In this document: in pieces, positions 20,563-30,639 of the stretch | Layout: each line of letters opens with the position of its first letter | Numbering within the stretch: position 1 is the stretch's first letter | From: Gonocerus acuteangulatus | Lineage: Eukaryota; Arthropoda; Insecta; Hemiptera; Coreidae | NCBI GenBank assembly: GCA_946811695.1 | Contig: OX328126.1 | Coordinates: forward strand, 89,600,785 to 89,664,784 | Direction of reading: 5' to 3' | DNA length: 64,000 nt | Position numbers and translations under genes: made by a program | The notes under the pieces: generated by a model | Seen by the model: the letters and a program-made list of their open reading frames with translations, nothing else | Told to the model about the DNA's origin: nothing | Databases searched by the model: none

Positions 20563-20880
20563 TCTATACAAATAATAAAAATGTAACGGATCGTTGTCTT
20601 TACACAAAAGATGTATGAGAAAAAATATTTTTGGGGCCTTTATCAACGCAAAAGCACCCAAAAAATGACTGTTAGCATTTTTGTCTGTGAGTTTGTGTAC
20701 GCTTATCTGAGTAACGGCTTATCCGATGAAGATGCGGTTTTCACTAATTGTGGTAAGCTTGTGTTTGTTTTAAGTCAATTGGTTCATAAATAAAAAAAGT
20801 TATGCCATAACCCATCTTATGTCTGTGTGTCTAATTCGAAAGCTGGTAAGAACATTTTGTTCTTACAACCACGCCAATCG
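20563..20880 (+). mobile_element. Helitron 5' end and body
   Basis: ATCTATACAAATAATAAAAATG with TC at 20563-20564 preceded by A is a typical arthropod Helitron 5' terminus; it is followed by 'ctgtgagtttgtgtacgct' and 'taacggcttatccgatgaag' segments. No CTAG end could be placed, so the right limit is approximate. Confidence 0.45.
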
Positions 20881-21397
20881 TTTCAATTTTTTTTTTATTT
20901 TACAGTCTATTTTCTTTCATACTATACAATTAGAAATTAAGTTCGTCTAGTAATGTTCTGAGCTTCACTTTAAGTACATTCTGTCAGGTATTTTCCTGGC
21001 AGACAGACTTGACCTCCTTGTCTGAGATTGTTTTCTCCAAGAAAGTCCTTCGTCATTAGTCCTAATTGGGATAAAAACCTATGTTAAATCCTTTTATTTT
21101 ATATCAAGCTTTTGTAAAAATAGCACTGTTTTTTGTAAGTAAATGCTTGTAAATCATAATACACCGAAAGAATTCTCTGAGGTTATGAATGAAATGGAAT
21201 ACATCATTCGTCCCGCCATGTTGGCTTGTTCGGCGTGATGTAATAATTCAGATCTCTCTTTCGGTTTAATAAAGAATTTTCTAAAAGAATGCGGGCTCGT
21301 TAACCTTCATACCTTCAGAAGAAAGGACTCTTCCATCCGGCTGGCTCCATCGAATTTTTCTTTTCCCGCCAATTTAAACCGACAAAAAATATAAAAA
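20881..21397. other. Spacer, no gene seen
   Basis: AT-rich sequence without recognised family. Confidence 0.45.
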
Positions 21398-22269
21398 GTC
21401 CGTCACGCAGGAGCTGCATAACTGAGCACTTTCCTCAGAATTTGGGTAGTGTAGACTGCATTACTAAATAATTTGCTTAAAAGGGCCTATATAAATAATG
21501 TAAGAATCGTTCTCTTTTATTTTTGTAATGAGCAACTGTTTAATTATTAAGTCTGTAATTAATTAACACTACTTAATAAATACAAAAAAACTTTATATTT
21601 TCGTTTTTTGAACTGACGCAGGAAGAGGATACAGTCCCCCTGGTGGTAGAAAGCGCTCCTTGCGGCGGCATTGTGAACCTACGTCTGGCGGGCTAATCTA
21701 TTGAAACATAGTACAAAGTAAACCCCCCTTTCCGATTGACCGATTTAACTCATTTTTACAACCCTTATTTCTCGTGAGTTACCCATGACGTATACCGCGT
21801 TTCGTTACAATTCAGCAGAAATTACGACCGGTATATTAGTAATTTGGATACGGAGTAAACCCCCCCCCCCTCCAAAGAAACTGATTTAGTTTATTTTTAC
21901 AACACATTTTTATCTGTACATTACCACTACGAATACTGATTTTAGTCGAAATATAACAAACATTATGGCTGGTAGTGGCGAATTGGTTGTGGGTCCGGAG
22001 TAAACCCCCCCCCCCTCCTAATGATCCGATTTAGTTTATTTTTACAACCCATTTTTCCCTCTAGAATACCACTAAGAATACTTAATTTCGTTGAAATATA
22101 ACAAAAATTACGGCTGGCATGGTCAAATTAGTGTTTTGGGTCCGGGGTAAACCCCCTCTTCCGGTGGACCGATTTTGATGGTTCACGAATTCAATCGTTA
22201 GCTAATTGAATGCTATATACAAAATTTCGTGACGATGAAACAAAAACTCTGGCCGCTATCGTGTTAACA

Positions 22270-22336
<67 letters not shown>

Positions 22337-22501
22337 ATATGTGTGTGTATATATATATATATATGTATACATATATAAATTTTGACGGGGGTCATTTTCG
22401 GTCTCTACTAGGTAGGATCGATAAAGACTTGAAGAATTTTTTTAAAAATTCCGTCATGAGTGCAACCTCAATAGCTACTTTCCTTCGGAGGAAAGTGCTA
22501 A
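21398..22501 (+). mobile_element. HINE-C, full length
   Basis: Begins GTCCGTCACGCAGGAGCTGC, with subterminal GCACTTTCCTC at 21431. Contains four ~142-bp tandem units (TTGACCGATTTAACTCATTT-type), a TA array at 22273-22365, and ends with the hairpin CTTTCCTTCGGAGGAAAG and GTGCTAA. The inverted subterminal repeats, internal microsatellite and 3' hairpin match the layout of Helentron-associated DINE-1-like elements, and an AAAA context at both ends fits their TT/AA target. Copies: 47497-47990, 62495-63733. Confidence 0.75.
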
Positions 22502-22849
22502 AATAAACAATTTACAAATATGTCCGTTGAAATAATTCATCTTTCACTGAATCTATTAAGTATGCAATTCTGTTATTCTACACTGTCCTTCTTTGCAGTA
22601 ATTATGTAGTACTTAATGCTCAGCCTTTTCAATATAATTAAATATAAATATATTTATTTTTATTCACATTTGCATTTTTCGTTTAATGAAATATTATAAT
22701 TTAACATTTACAAAATATTATTTTTCGTTAGATAAAATTTATAATAATTAGGACAAATTACTCTATCATAGTGAAATTTCCAGATGCCTGAAAAATTGAG
22801 GAAATTATAAGAGAAAAGCAGGAAAAATGTCGAAGAATAAATTAATAAT
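22502..22849. other. AT-rich spacer, no gene seen
   Basis: Strongly AT-rich with no family or frame. Confidence 0.5.
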
Positions 22850-23200
22850 TATTCATGTAATTGTGCCAGCAAAAATAACGGGAAACGTCCGGAATTCGAA
22901 ACGAAAACCGTGAACAAGACCCGAGTGAGATGAGTGCATCTCGGAGCGAAGGAAAACGTCGGAGCGAATTGTTGATGTCGTGAAAGGAAGCTGTAAGCAG
23001 CGAGATATAAATAGCATATTATATGTATGTAGGTCTCAGGAGAGCGAGGTAAAAATATCGATTAATACGTGGGAATCGCCCGCCAATGGGCGGGAGAGAC
23101 CGTGTGAATTCCCGCCGAGAACAGCTGTTTGGTGACTCTATGACACGATTAGGCGATCCGGGGGCAGGTCTGAGGTTTTTGGGTCATTATTTATAATCAC
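22850..23200. other. GC- and CpG-richer island, possible host regulatory DNA
   Basis: Distinctly richer in CG dinucleotides than its surroundings (ACGTCCGGAATTCGAAACG, ATCTCGGAGCGAAGG, GCCCGCCAATGGGCGGG). A TATAAATA element lies at 23003-23010. No repeat family and no long frame. A promoter or 5' UTR is possible but not shown. Confidence 0.3.
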
Positions 23201-23286
23201 GATCTTGATTAAAAAAATTACCATTTTTGGAAGCTCTGCCAAGATTATCGTTTTAAAAATAATTCGCATATATATATATATATAAA

Positions 23287-23626
23287 TCAGTCCCGTAACA
23301 GGCCACAAGGGCCCAGAGGGGCAGATACTATAGAGGTATCTGATTCTTGACCGTACGGCACACTAGGGAGATAGTGTGGTCAACACTATGCTCCGGCCGC
23401 CTGATTTTCCCCTTGGCTGCTTCGACTGCTAGAGTCATTAGCACCCAAGGTACCCATTATTAATTAAATTAATTAAAGGCGGGGTGAGCCTAGGGACGAC
23501 CTGGGACCCCAAATCCAACCCTCGATCGGCAGCACTAGAAGAAAAAACCTCTAGTGCGCGCTCGGGTTTTGAACCTGGTCCTCCAGTTCATTAGTCGAGT
23601 GCTCTGCCACTGAGCTAACCTCGCCC

Positions 23627-23630
<4 letters not shown>
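23287..23630 (-). mobile_element. SINE-B, full length, between TA arrays
   Basis: On the minus strand: GGGGGCGAGGTTAGCTCAGT (A box), B box region GGTTCAAAACC, 'tctagtgctgccgatcg' body, GTCAAGAATCAGATACCTC and the tail CTGTTACGGGACTG. TA arrays on both sides (23268-23284 and 23632-23668), so the insertion was into or beside a TA array. Confidence 0.85.
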
Positions 23631-23668
<38 letters not shown>

Positions 23669-23674
<6 letters not shown>

Positions 23675-24073
23675 AATGACCCGATTGTTGACACTGCTCC
23701 CTAAGTTCCTTAAGATCTCTTTAAAATTCATGAAATTTTCCATTTTTCCATACAATTTGTTTGTTTTTTTTAATGGATAAAACTGTGTTATTTTCAGTTT
23801 CCCTCACCGTCATCCTTAGGAACAGAAAAGTCAAACTTAGGCACCGACCTACTGCTGAAGTGTCAACATTAGGACCAGAGTAAGGCACCATTTATTGATT
23901 TATTTTTCTTGAAATACTTAATGTATCTAAAATTGGTTTATGTGCATTTCATAAACAATGAGCTGACAACAATTTGATATATTTAAAGTCTATTAGCTAC
24001 AAAAACTAGGGGAACAATTATTTGAAATAGAATAACCCTTCCTTAAAGTGTCAACTATTGGATCACTTACCCT
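23669..24073. mobile_element. Short DNA transposon/MITE with ~27-bp TIRs
   Basis: Left end AGGGTAAATGACCCGATTGT, then TGACACT; right end AGTGTCAACTATTGG then ATCACTTACCCT, which are inverted complements with few mismatches. It starts at the edge of a TA array. 405 bp, no coding capacity. The superfamily is undetermined; a TA duplication cannot be told apart from the array. Confidence 0.65.
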
Positions 24074-24099
24074 TCTGATATATTTCTTTATTGATTATT

Positions 24100-24530
24100 A
24101 CATCCTGTATATAAATACTTCTGGTAATATGATATATGATACAATATGAATGTTCTGTGCTCAAGGCCTCCAAACTCCATCCTCGAGGTGAAACTCCATT
24201 GAGAGGTGCCTACACAAGCTCCCTTCTTCTCCGACCAGTGGCTGGAGTCGAAGGGAGATCGGTGAACGACAGAAAATTGTCGCACTTGAACAAAGAGAAA
24301 GCCATTGCTAACACTTCACTTGGTCACTGCAGCAGATCTCTAGGCCAATGTCTTTTGAGTCGCTTCGGTGGAGAGGGTGGGTGGGTGGCACTTGATAGGG
24401 AGAGGACTTCAGGATTTTGATGAGCGGAAAGTTTAGGATGGAAACGTTGGAATCTGGATAATACAACATCATTAACGAGTGGGATATTGAGGTCTTTATG
24501 GAGGTTAATCCATAAATACCTCAATAACTC
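24100..24530 (-). pseudogene. Jockey-group LINE C-terminus and 3' UTR
   Basis: On the minus strand a frame from 24524 to 24324 reads RYLWINLHKDLNIPLVNDVV and ends KRLKRHWPRDLLQ. It parallels the C-terminus of the LINE at 58806 (LHNDLNIPF..., RRLKRKWPRDQL). The RT core is missing. Sequence below 24324 is probably the 3' UTR; no poly(A) or TSD was found. Confidence 0.75.
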
Positions 24531-25080
24531 ACCCTAATGTCATTTTATTTATGTCTCCTGAGTTCCGAGACATACGCGATTTACTCATCAGAACGACAGA
24601 ATCAAAGTTAGTCAAAGTCAGTTGGTTATAAAATTAACAAAGCTAACAAAATAATTATACATCATAAAAATAAAACAGATTAAAATATGTTCGTTAAAAA
24701 TTACATATAATTATACTTTCGAGTAAAAGTGAGTATATTTTAAATTTGTTCGTACTGTTTGAATGTACTGACGACCTTCTGACAGTAGGTCTTTTACATA
24801 AGTCGTTTAGATAATATTATTATAATGTTTTAGAAAATATTGCTCAAATAACAACATATTAAATTCAAGATAAAATAAAATTGCTTAAACATCTATCTAA
24901 AACATTAACATAACAGCAATTTAAAGTTTGTTACAATTAATAAAAACAACTCCGTGGTATATGATTAAACAATGCGTAAACACCAACAAAAAAAATGTAT
25001 AAAGTACAAAACAAAGTTAAGCATCTTGTTACTTATATTTCTATATGGAAAATGGTTTCAAGAAAGTATTGTGGTAAGAC

Positions 25081-25088
<8 letters not shown>
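24531..25088. other. AT-rich spacer, no gene seen
   Basis: No recognised repeat or frame. Confidence 0.5.
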
Positions 25089-25138
<50 letters not shown>

Positions 25139-25441
25139 TTCTTCAACTGACCCTTTACCAACTTTCAACTGACCCTTCACCAACTTTATTTCATCCCTAC
25201 ATGTTTCACACCCTTCTTGGTGCCTCTTCAGGGGAAAAAAATTACAAAAATAAAACATACAGCCTACACCTGAGGAGGATAACCTTCCACCAGTACGGCC
25301 ACGTCTAGAATGATCATGGTCTGAAAGATTTCCCCTGAAGAGGCACCAATAAGGGTGTGAAACATGTAGGCATGAAATAAAGTTGGTGATACTGAGTGTT
25401 GAAGATTTTATTTGTTGACCTTCCGCCGTCCACGAAGATAA

Positions 25442-25490
<49 letters not shown>
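25089..25490. repeat. Palindromic PLE unit E bracketed by (TA)n arrays
   Basis: TA array 25089-25134; arm with CATGTTTCACACCCTTCTTG (~25199); ~80-base spacer; inverted arm with AGGGTGTGAAACATGTAGG (~25353); TA array 25444-25490. The right arm contains a hammerhead-like site (25335-25363) and the left arm its mirror. TTTTACCAACTTT-type direct repeats lie next to the left TA array. Confidence 0.75.
25335..25363 (+). ncRNA. Hammerhead-like RNA motif (unit E)
   Basis: CTGAAGA (25335-25341), G, stem GCACC (25343-25347), loop AATAAG, stem GGTGT (25354-25358), GAAAC (25359-25363). Core residues match CUGANGA and GAAA; stem II pairs with one G-U. CATG at 25363 and CATG at 25371 could form stem III, but no U-H cleavage site follows. 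Confidence 0.45.
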
Positions 25491-25492
<2 letters not shown>

Positions 25493-25550
25493 AAAATGCA
25501 TGTGTGTAATTCAATAGGGGTAAATTGAAAATGTTCCATTAAGTTTAAAC

Positions 25551-25662
25551 AGCGAGGAATTTTTCCAACGAGCCGTGGGATGAGAAAATTCCTCCTCCCG
25601 GTGGGAATCGAACCCACCATCTCACGCTTATGAATCTAACTAGACCACGGGAGACACCATTA
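25551..25662 (-). mobile_element. SINE-C, 5' part
   Basis: On the minus strand: TGTCTCCCGTGGTCTAGTTA head, GGTGGGTTCGATTCCCACCG B box, GAGAAATTCC body region. The shared tail is lost. Confidence 0.75.
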
Positions 25663-25778
25663 AACAGTTGTTCATTATTTAAAAAAAAATCATTTACCCC
25701 AGGTTAAATTATACCTCACCTCTTATTATTTTATTCTATTTTCTCTCATTTGATAAACATATACGTATATGTAATAAT

Positions 25779-26211
25779 CAGTGTTGGGCGAAAATTATTC
25801 AGAATGATGACTAATGATTAATGAATAAATGTATTATTTCATTCATGAATGAAGAATAATTACTTTTATTCATTATTCGTTATTCTGTGAATGAAGTTTA
25901 TGTTTTATTCACAAATTCTTCGAATGATCATTCAGAATAAACATGTTTTAGTGAATATCGATAGATTTATAATAATGTTGGCAGCCAGAAATACGTTTAT
26001 ATATGTGTGTTTGAGTAGTATTATTCAGTAGACCAACTAGAAATAAATAATAACGAATGATGAATAACGAATAATGAATAACGAATAATTCTGTGAATAA
26101 TTCATGATGTACTGTGTGAATAAGATAATTCAGTGAATTATTCATCATTCACTAAAAATTTATTCGAATGATCATTCGAATAATAATTTATTCGAATAAT
26201 GCCCAACACTG
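25779..26211. mobile_element. hAT-type MITE with 8-bp target duplication
   Basis: Begins CAGTGTTGGGCGAAAATTAT and ends GAATAATGCCCAACACTG. Flanked by GTAATAAT on both sides (25771-25778, 26212-26219). CAGTGTTGGGC ends and a perfect 8-bp duplication are typical of hAT. The interior is made of ATTCATTATTCG-like units and partly folds back. No transposase. Confidence 0.9.
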
Positions 26212-26219
26212 GTAATAAT

Positions 26220-27499
26220 ACCCATATATTTCAATATCATGTAATAGAAGTATGTTACAATAGTTTCATTATATATTATTTTTTTTATGAAAAATAGTCT
26301 TAAATATTCAAATCGTCTTATTTTGGTCGATTCATCGTAGTGATGGTCGATCCTCGAATGAGGATCGAAATGAAATACGAATTTCGTAGGTAACCGTAAG
26401 TAATCCTAAAATCAATTTATATCGAAGTTCGATCCATATCGTCAATCTGAGCCTAGAAGAACGATCTTTTGTATCGATCTGACCTCGTCGATTCGAATCG
26501 ATTCAAAAGATTGATTCATATTATAGAATCGCTCATCATTACTTATGTTATTTGGGGTTTTATCATCCCGGGTTCTTTGTATACTTAAGCTCCAATGAAA
26601 GAATTCAGAAGATGTACACTGCGTTCACCCTTTTAGTATTTTCTTGAAGCGTAATTAATGAATCTTTCTCTTAAGTAGACATTAGAAAAAAAAACAATAA
26701 CTTTAATGCTGTCTTCTTGTCCACCTTTAAATAGCTTTCTTTCCAAGGATTTACGTGGCGACAGTAAAAGCTGTCCGGAGAGAAGTGAAGGGTCACTTTC
26801 GTGGTAAAAGCGACATAACAGTGGTCCTAGAGGACGTGCTTGGGGGACTCCAGACGGAGTACGCCTTCTGAATAAGCTGGGCTAACGGAACAGGTGCCTC
26901 GGCGGAATACGGCAGCTTCATTAGAACTCCACGTCTTCGGGATCCGATCCCAAGCCGATCACGGAGGATCTACTGGGAGGTTAGGTCTTGCATTTCAAGG
27001 AGCTGCTCTTGGCTACCTTGGAAGGTCAGCGAACGATAGCTGCGCGATTAAAGCTCAGATTTATAAGCTGATTGAGAGGAGATGGTTGATCGCTGTTGTT
27101 GGTTGACAGGTAGAATTTCTCAAGGATCGGTCGTGGTATCTTAACACTTTCGCTGCCATTACAGAAGGACACTTACGATCCTACCCGATTACGAGTGTAC
27201 CTTTGGAAGGACACTCCTCCATTACTTTTCCCTTTAGATTCAAAAGGCTCGTAAATGGAGGGGATTCACTTTTACAGCTCCAAGTAAAGACAGTTGTCTT
27301 CAGTACTGTTTAGGCTTTCCAGCAGTGTTTTCCGTTTTCAAATCGGCTGACCGGAAGATTTTTTTATGAAAAAAAAATGTCTACATGAAAAATTCAAACA
27401 AAAAATGCACCCGATACTGAGGTATTTCCAAACAATGACAGCCGCAGGGAAGTGTTAATAAACCTACATTTTTATACGAAAGTTAATTTTATTATTTGC
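26220..27499. other. Mixed segment, no gene recognised
   Basis: 26338-26535 may be another short terminal-repeat element (AGTGATGGTCGATCC... and AATCGCTCATCATTACT), but no duplication was found. 26740-27130 is GC-richer, with a 70-codon frame (26894-27106) of no recognisable family. 27170-27260 contains GAAGGACAC repeated in inverted and direct form. Confidence 0.35.
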
Positions 27500-27552
27500 C
27501 GACTTGAAATTCAAGACTTCATCAGGGCTGTAACACAAGGACAGAGTTAATA

Positions 27553-27605
<53 letters not shown>
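27500..27605 (-). mobile_element. PLE terminal fragment with decayed hammerhead-like core, then (TA)n
   Basis: On the minus strand CCCTGATGAAGTCTTGAATT, TCAAGTCGGCAAATAATAAA. CTGATGA and the CTTG/CAAG pairing are kept; the GAAAC part is deleted compared with 34614-34650, whose continuation GTCGGCAAATAA it shares. TA array 27558-27605. Confidence 0.5.
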
Positions 27606-27608
<3 letters not shown>

Positions 27609-27667
27609 AACTACCTTCAGCGATCAAAATCAAAGTAATTTTCTTGAATTTATAAATAACAAATAAA

Positions 27668-27848
27668 TCAGCCAACGGCCATAGCCACGTTGAATACACC
27701 GGTTCTCGTAGATCACCCAAGTTAAGCAACGTCGGACGTGGTCACCGACCAACGTCTGAATGGGTGACCGACCAGGTGCTGTTGGCATTAGAAAAGGGTG
27801 GCGCCTGTAGAGATAGCCCGGCGCTAATAGCCAAATAGTTGATGCGCC

Positions 27849-27917
<69 letters not shown>
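27668..27917 (+). mobile_element. 5S rRNA-derived SINE-D with ~68-A tail
   Basis: The head is close to 5S rRNA over its length: GCCAACGGCCATAGCCACGT, TACACCGGTTCTCGTAGATC, AAGTTAAGCAACGTCGGACG, TGAATGGGTGACCGACCAGG, TGCTGTTGGCAT. It is followed by a short body (GGCGCCTGTAGAGATAGCCC), the tail GGCGCTAATAGCC...GATGCGCCGT and a long poly(A). The non-5S body and A-tail make it a SINE3-type element rather than a 5S gene. Internal promoter boxes A/IE/C lie in the 5S part. The tail resembles SINE-C. Confidence 0.9.
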
Positions 27918-27920
<3 letters not shown>

Positions 27921-28872
27921 ATATTTTTCAATTCTTTATATCAAACGTTTTATATGGGATGTTGAAGTATCAAAAAAAAAGTTTCAATTCATCGAAAAAA
28001 ATGGCGGCATTGTGACTGGCGAACGGTCAGTCACAGTCAAACTGGCGATGGTCTGCAGGCGTCAATTTTTAATCTAGAACGAAAAACTCAAATTATTTCG
28101 AAAAAACTAGGTCAGATCTAAGTACATAAAGTACTTTTGTATGTAATATTTATGTCTACGAACGTAAGAGTTTTAATAAACATATCATATTTTCTAATAG
28201 TTTTGCTTAGTATTAAAGAAAAGTGCAGAATAGAAGCTACACACTGCTTATGAAGGCAGTGGGCCTTTGGTTTGCCATCACTGCTAGTACGCCTCTCAGC
28301 CACCCATGTACGTACTGCCAACCTTGAAGAACGATCAAGAGTACGCTAATGACATGTGTGTGTGTATAAAGTACAACCAAACCTTATATAATGAGTTCTG
28401 TACTTAATAAATAACATTGAGTGAAAATTCGAGGATTGTATCTTTTATAAATCCTAAGATATAACCACTAGGCGCGTACTCATACACTCCCTCCCCCTCC
28501 TACACATTGAAAAAAATTAATTTCGTTTAGAGCCTTCTGCTCAAATTCAGGAACAAAAATATGCTTTAGCTCCACTCGACAAACCTATGTAACGTACTGA
28601 ATAACGTACAGTCTTCTTTTTCGTACATGGCCACCGCGCATGCGCGAACGCCAGCGAACACTTTTTTGTAACAGTTTTTCCAGTTTATTCACCGCTAAAG
28701 CATATTTATGCAAAAGAAACTAGCGTGGAAAAAAATATAATAAGTTCCATGCCTCTCCCAAAAACAGTTTGCCTGTGAATGTTATATCATAGTATTGGGA
28801 CACTTTTTTGTAACTTTTTTTTTCAGTTTAGTCATCGCTAAAGAATCTTTATGCTTAAAATATATATATATA
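27918..28872. other. Spacer, no gene seen
   Basis: AT-rich, with a short (TG)n at 28355-28366 and a TA run at 28859-28874. No recognised family. Confidence 0.5.
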
Positions 28873-28874
28873 TA

Positions 28875-29783
28875 CAGTAGGGTTCCGATTAACCGAGGTC
28901 GGGACAACCGAGATCCCGATTAACCGAGGTGTCAAGCCTGTGGGGGGGGGGGGGGGAGAAATAAAATCGATGTTTTTCAATAATCCAGCCTATGGACCAA
29001 CGAGTAATTTCGGCCTTGAAACGATACTACAAAAATAAGCTTTTGTCTGAAATGCTATTAGCAGAAGAGGAAGGGTTAATTCAAAAATAAAAGAAAATAT
29101 CTATTAAGGATGTGATTTATATGGCTGCTGATTCTTGGCATTCTGTAACAAAAAGCACAGTAAATAAAGCCCGGAAAAACCTGTGGCCTCGGATTATCCA
29201 TGATAGCCAGACAATTCACGGAGCTCCAACCAACGAATCAGCAGTTGTGGGATTTGTTAAAAGACCTCAACTCCCCGGATGTAATGGATTCCGAAGTTAT
29301 AGATTGGTTAAACTAGGACACAATAAACAGAGCGACAGTCCTTACGGAAGATGAAATTATTAATGAGGCAATGAAGACCAATCCCGAAGAAGATGTTGAA
29401 GAAGACCTGGAAACCATTCCACCAAAAATAAGCCATGAAGAGGGTTTCAATCTGCTTGACAGATCCCTTCTCTATTCACAAAGCAGAAGCTATGTACCGC
29501 CAAATGAACTCATGGTTCAAAGAGAATGGAGGTACACAGCTGCTGTCGATAGAAAAAGTTCATTTAGGCAACCCACAATTAAAGATTTATTTTTTTAAAA
29601 ATAATGTCACGGTTTCTGTTTTTATTGTTATTACTAAATATTATTATGTATTATTATTAATTATTAAATATTAGTTTTTTTTAGCATATAAGTAGTTTTT
29701 ATTCAAAAACAACCTACATTTCCAATTGCTATTGGTATGGTTCCGATTAACCGATTATTTCGACTCGGTTAATCGGAACCCTA

Positions 29784-29786
<3 letters not shown>
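28875..29786. mobile_element. Internally deleted Tigger/pogo element
   Basis: Inverted ends CAGTAGGGTTCCGATTAACC at left and GGTTAATCGGAACCCTACTG at right, flanked by TA. The family is supported by a C-terminal transposase remnant inside (28986-29597). A G16 tract lies at 28941-28955. TA arrays on both outer sides (28859-28874, 29787-29850) suggest insertion into a TA array. At 912 bp it lacks the DNA-binding domain and the first catalytic Asp. Confidence 0.85.
28986..29597 (+). pseudogene. Tigger transposase C-terminal remnant
   Basis: Frames read PMDQRVISALKRYYKNKLL, an in-frame stop near 29080, then DVIYMAADSWHSVTKSTVNK and ARKNLWPRI. Further on, in shifted frame, come INEAMKTNPEEDVEEDLE and finally SSFRQPTIKDLFF before a stop. 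PMDQ..I...K..YR..LL and W..V...T....W..LWP are hallmarks of the Tigger/jerky DDE transposase after its second Asp. At least one stop and two frameshifts. Confidence 0.8.
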
Positions 29787-29853
<67 letters not shown>

Positions 29854-30292
29854 CTGACCTTTTATATCTGTAAGGAACCGTTAACTCATTAATTTTTAAT
29901 TAATTTCTTCCAGAGAGTTGTATACACTACTTAATAAATACACAAAGACTTACAATAAAGAGCGACCACCATAACTACTCAATGTGCTATTCTAATGAAT
30001 GGAAGAGTGACCACCATGATTATACAGCGATGTCTTGACCAAGCAGAGATAACAGGCTACTGACTCCATCGAATCCACCGAAAAAAAGAATTAAAAAAAA
30101 AACTAAGAAATAGCCCCGACGCTTGATCAAGGGAGACGAAAACCACATGAATTTCTTCATCATTGCACCCAGCTGTTTTTCTTCACGGCTCTATCCACAT
30201 CCCCGGACAGATCTTCACTGTCAATGGCCTCATCAAATTAATACTTATTTTTTACTGCTTCTTACAAGTCTTACGATTTTTGCATATATATA
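29787..30292. other. (TA)n array and spacer
   Basis: TA array 29787-29850 (~32 units), then mixed sequence with no recognised family or gene up to the family A element. Confidence 0.6.
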
Positions 30293-30417
30293 CAGGGTGT
30301 CCCACGTTGAGATGTTATAACTTTAGGGGTTTATTCTGCAACCCATTTGTAGTTCAGGGGCGCAAAAATGAGCGTTCTATCTGAAAATGTGGAGGAGCTA
30401 CTCAAACTTCTGTCTTT

Positions 30418-30574
30418 TAGCGCGGTTCCTCCCTCCCCCATAGGGAGGAACCCCGCTTATAAGGTTGATACAATGAAACAATCCGGAAGTGCCGACAAGA
30501 AAATTTCGCGTTTCAGAACCCCTAGAGGCCGAAAATAACGGTGGTTCAAATTTGTATATATATATATATGTATA

Positions 30575-30639
<65 letters not shown>

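Noticed and set aside
26338..26535. Additional hAT MITE (AGTGATGG... CATCATTACT)
   Set aside because: Ends are only partly inverted and no 8-bp duplication could be read.
27668..27790. Functional 5S rRNA gene
   Set aside because: Similarity is high, but it is followed by a SINE body and long poly(A), is not in a 5S array, and has a truncated sister copy at 7514.
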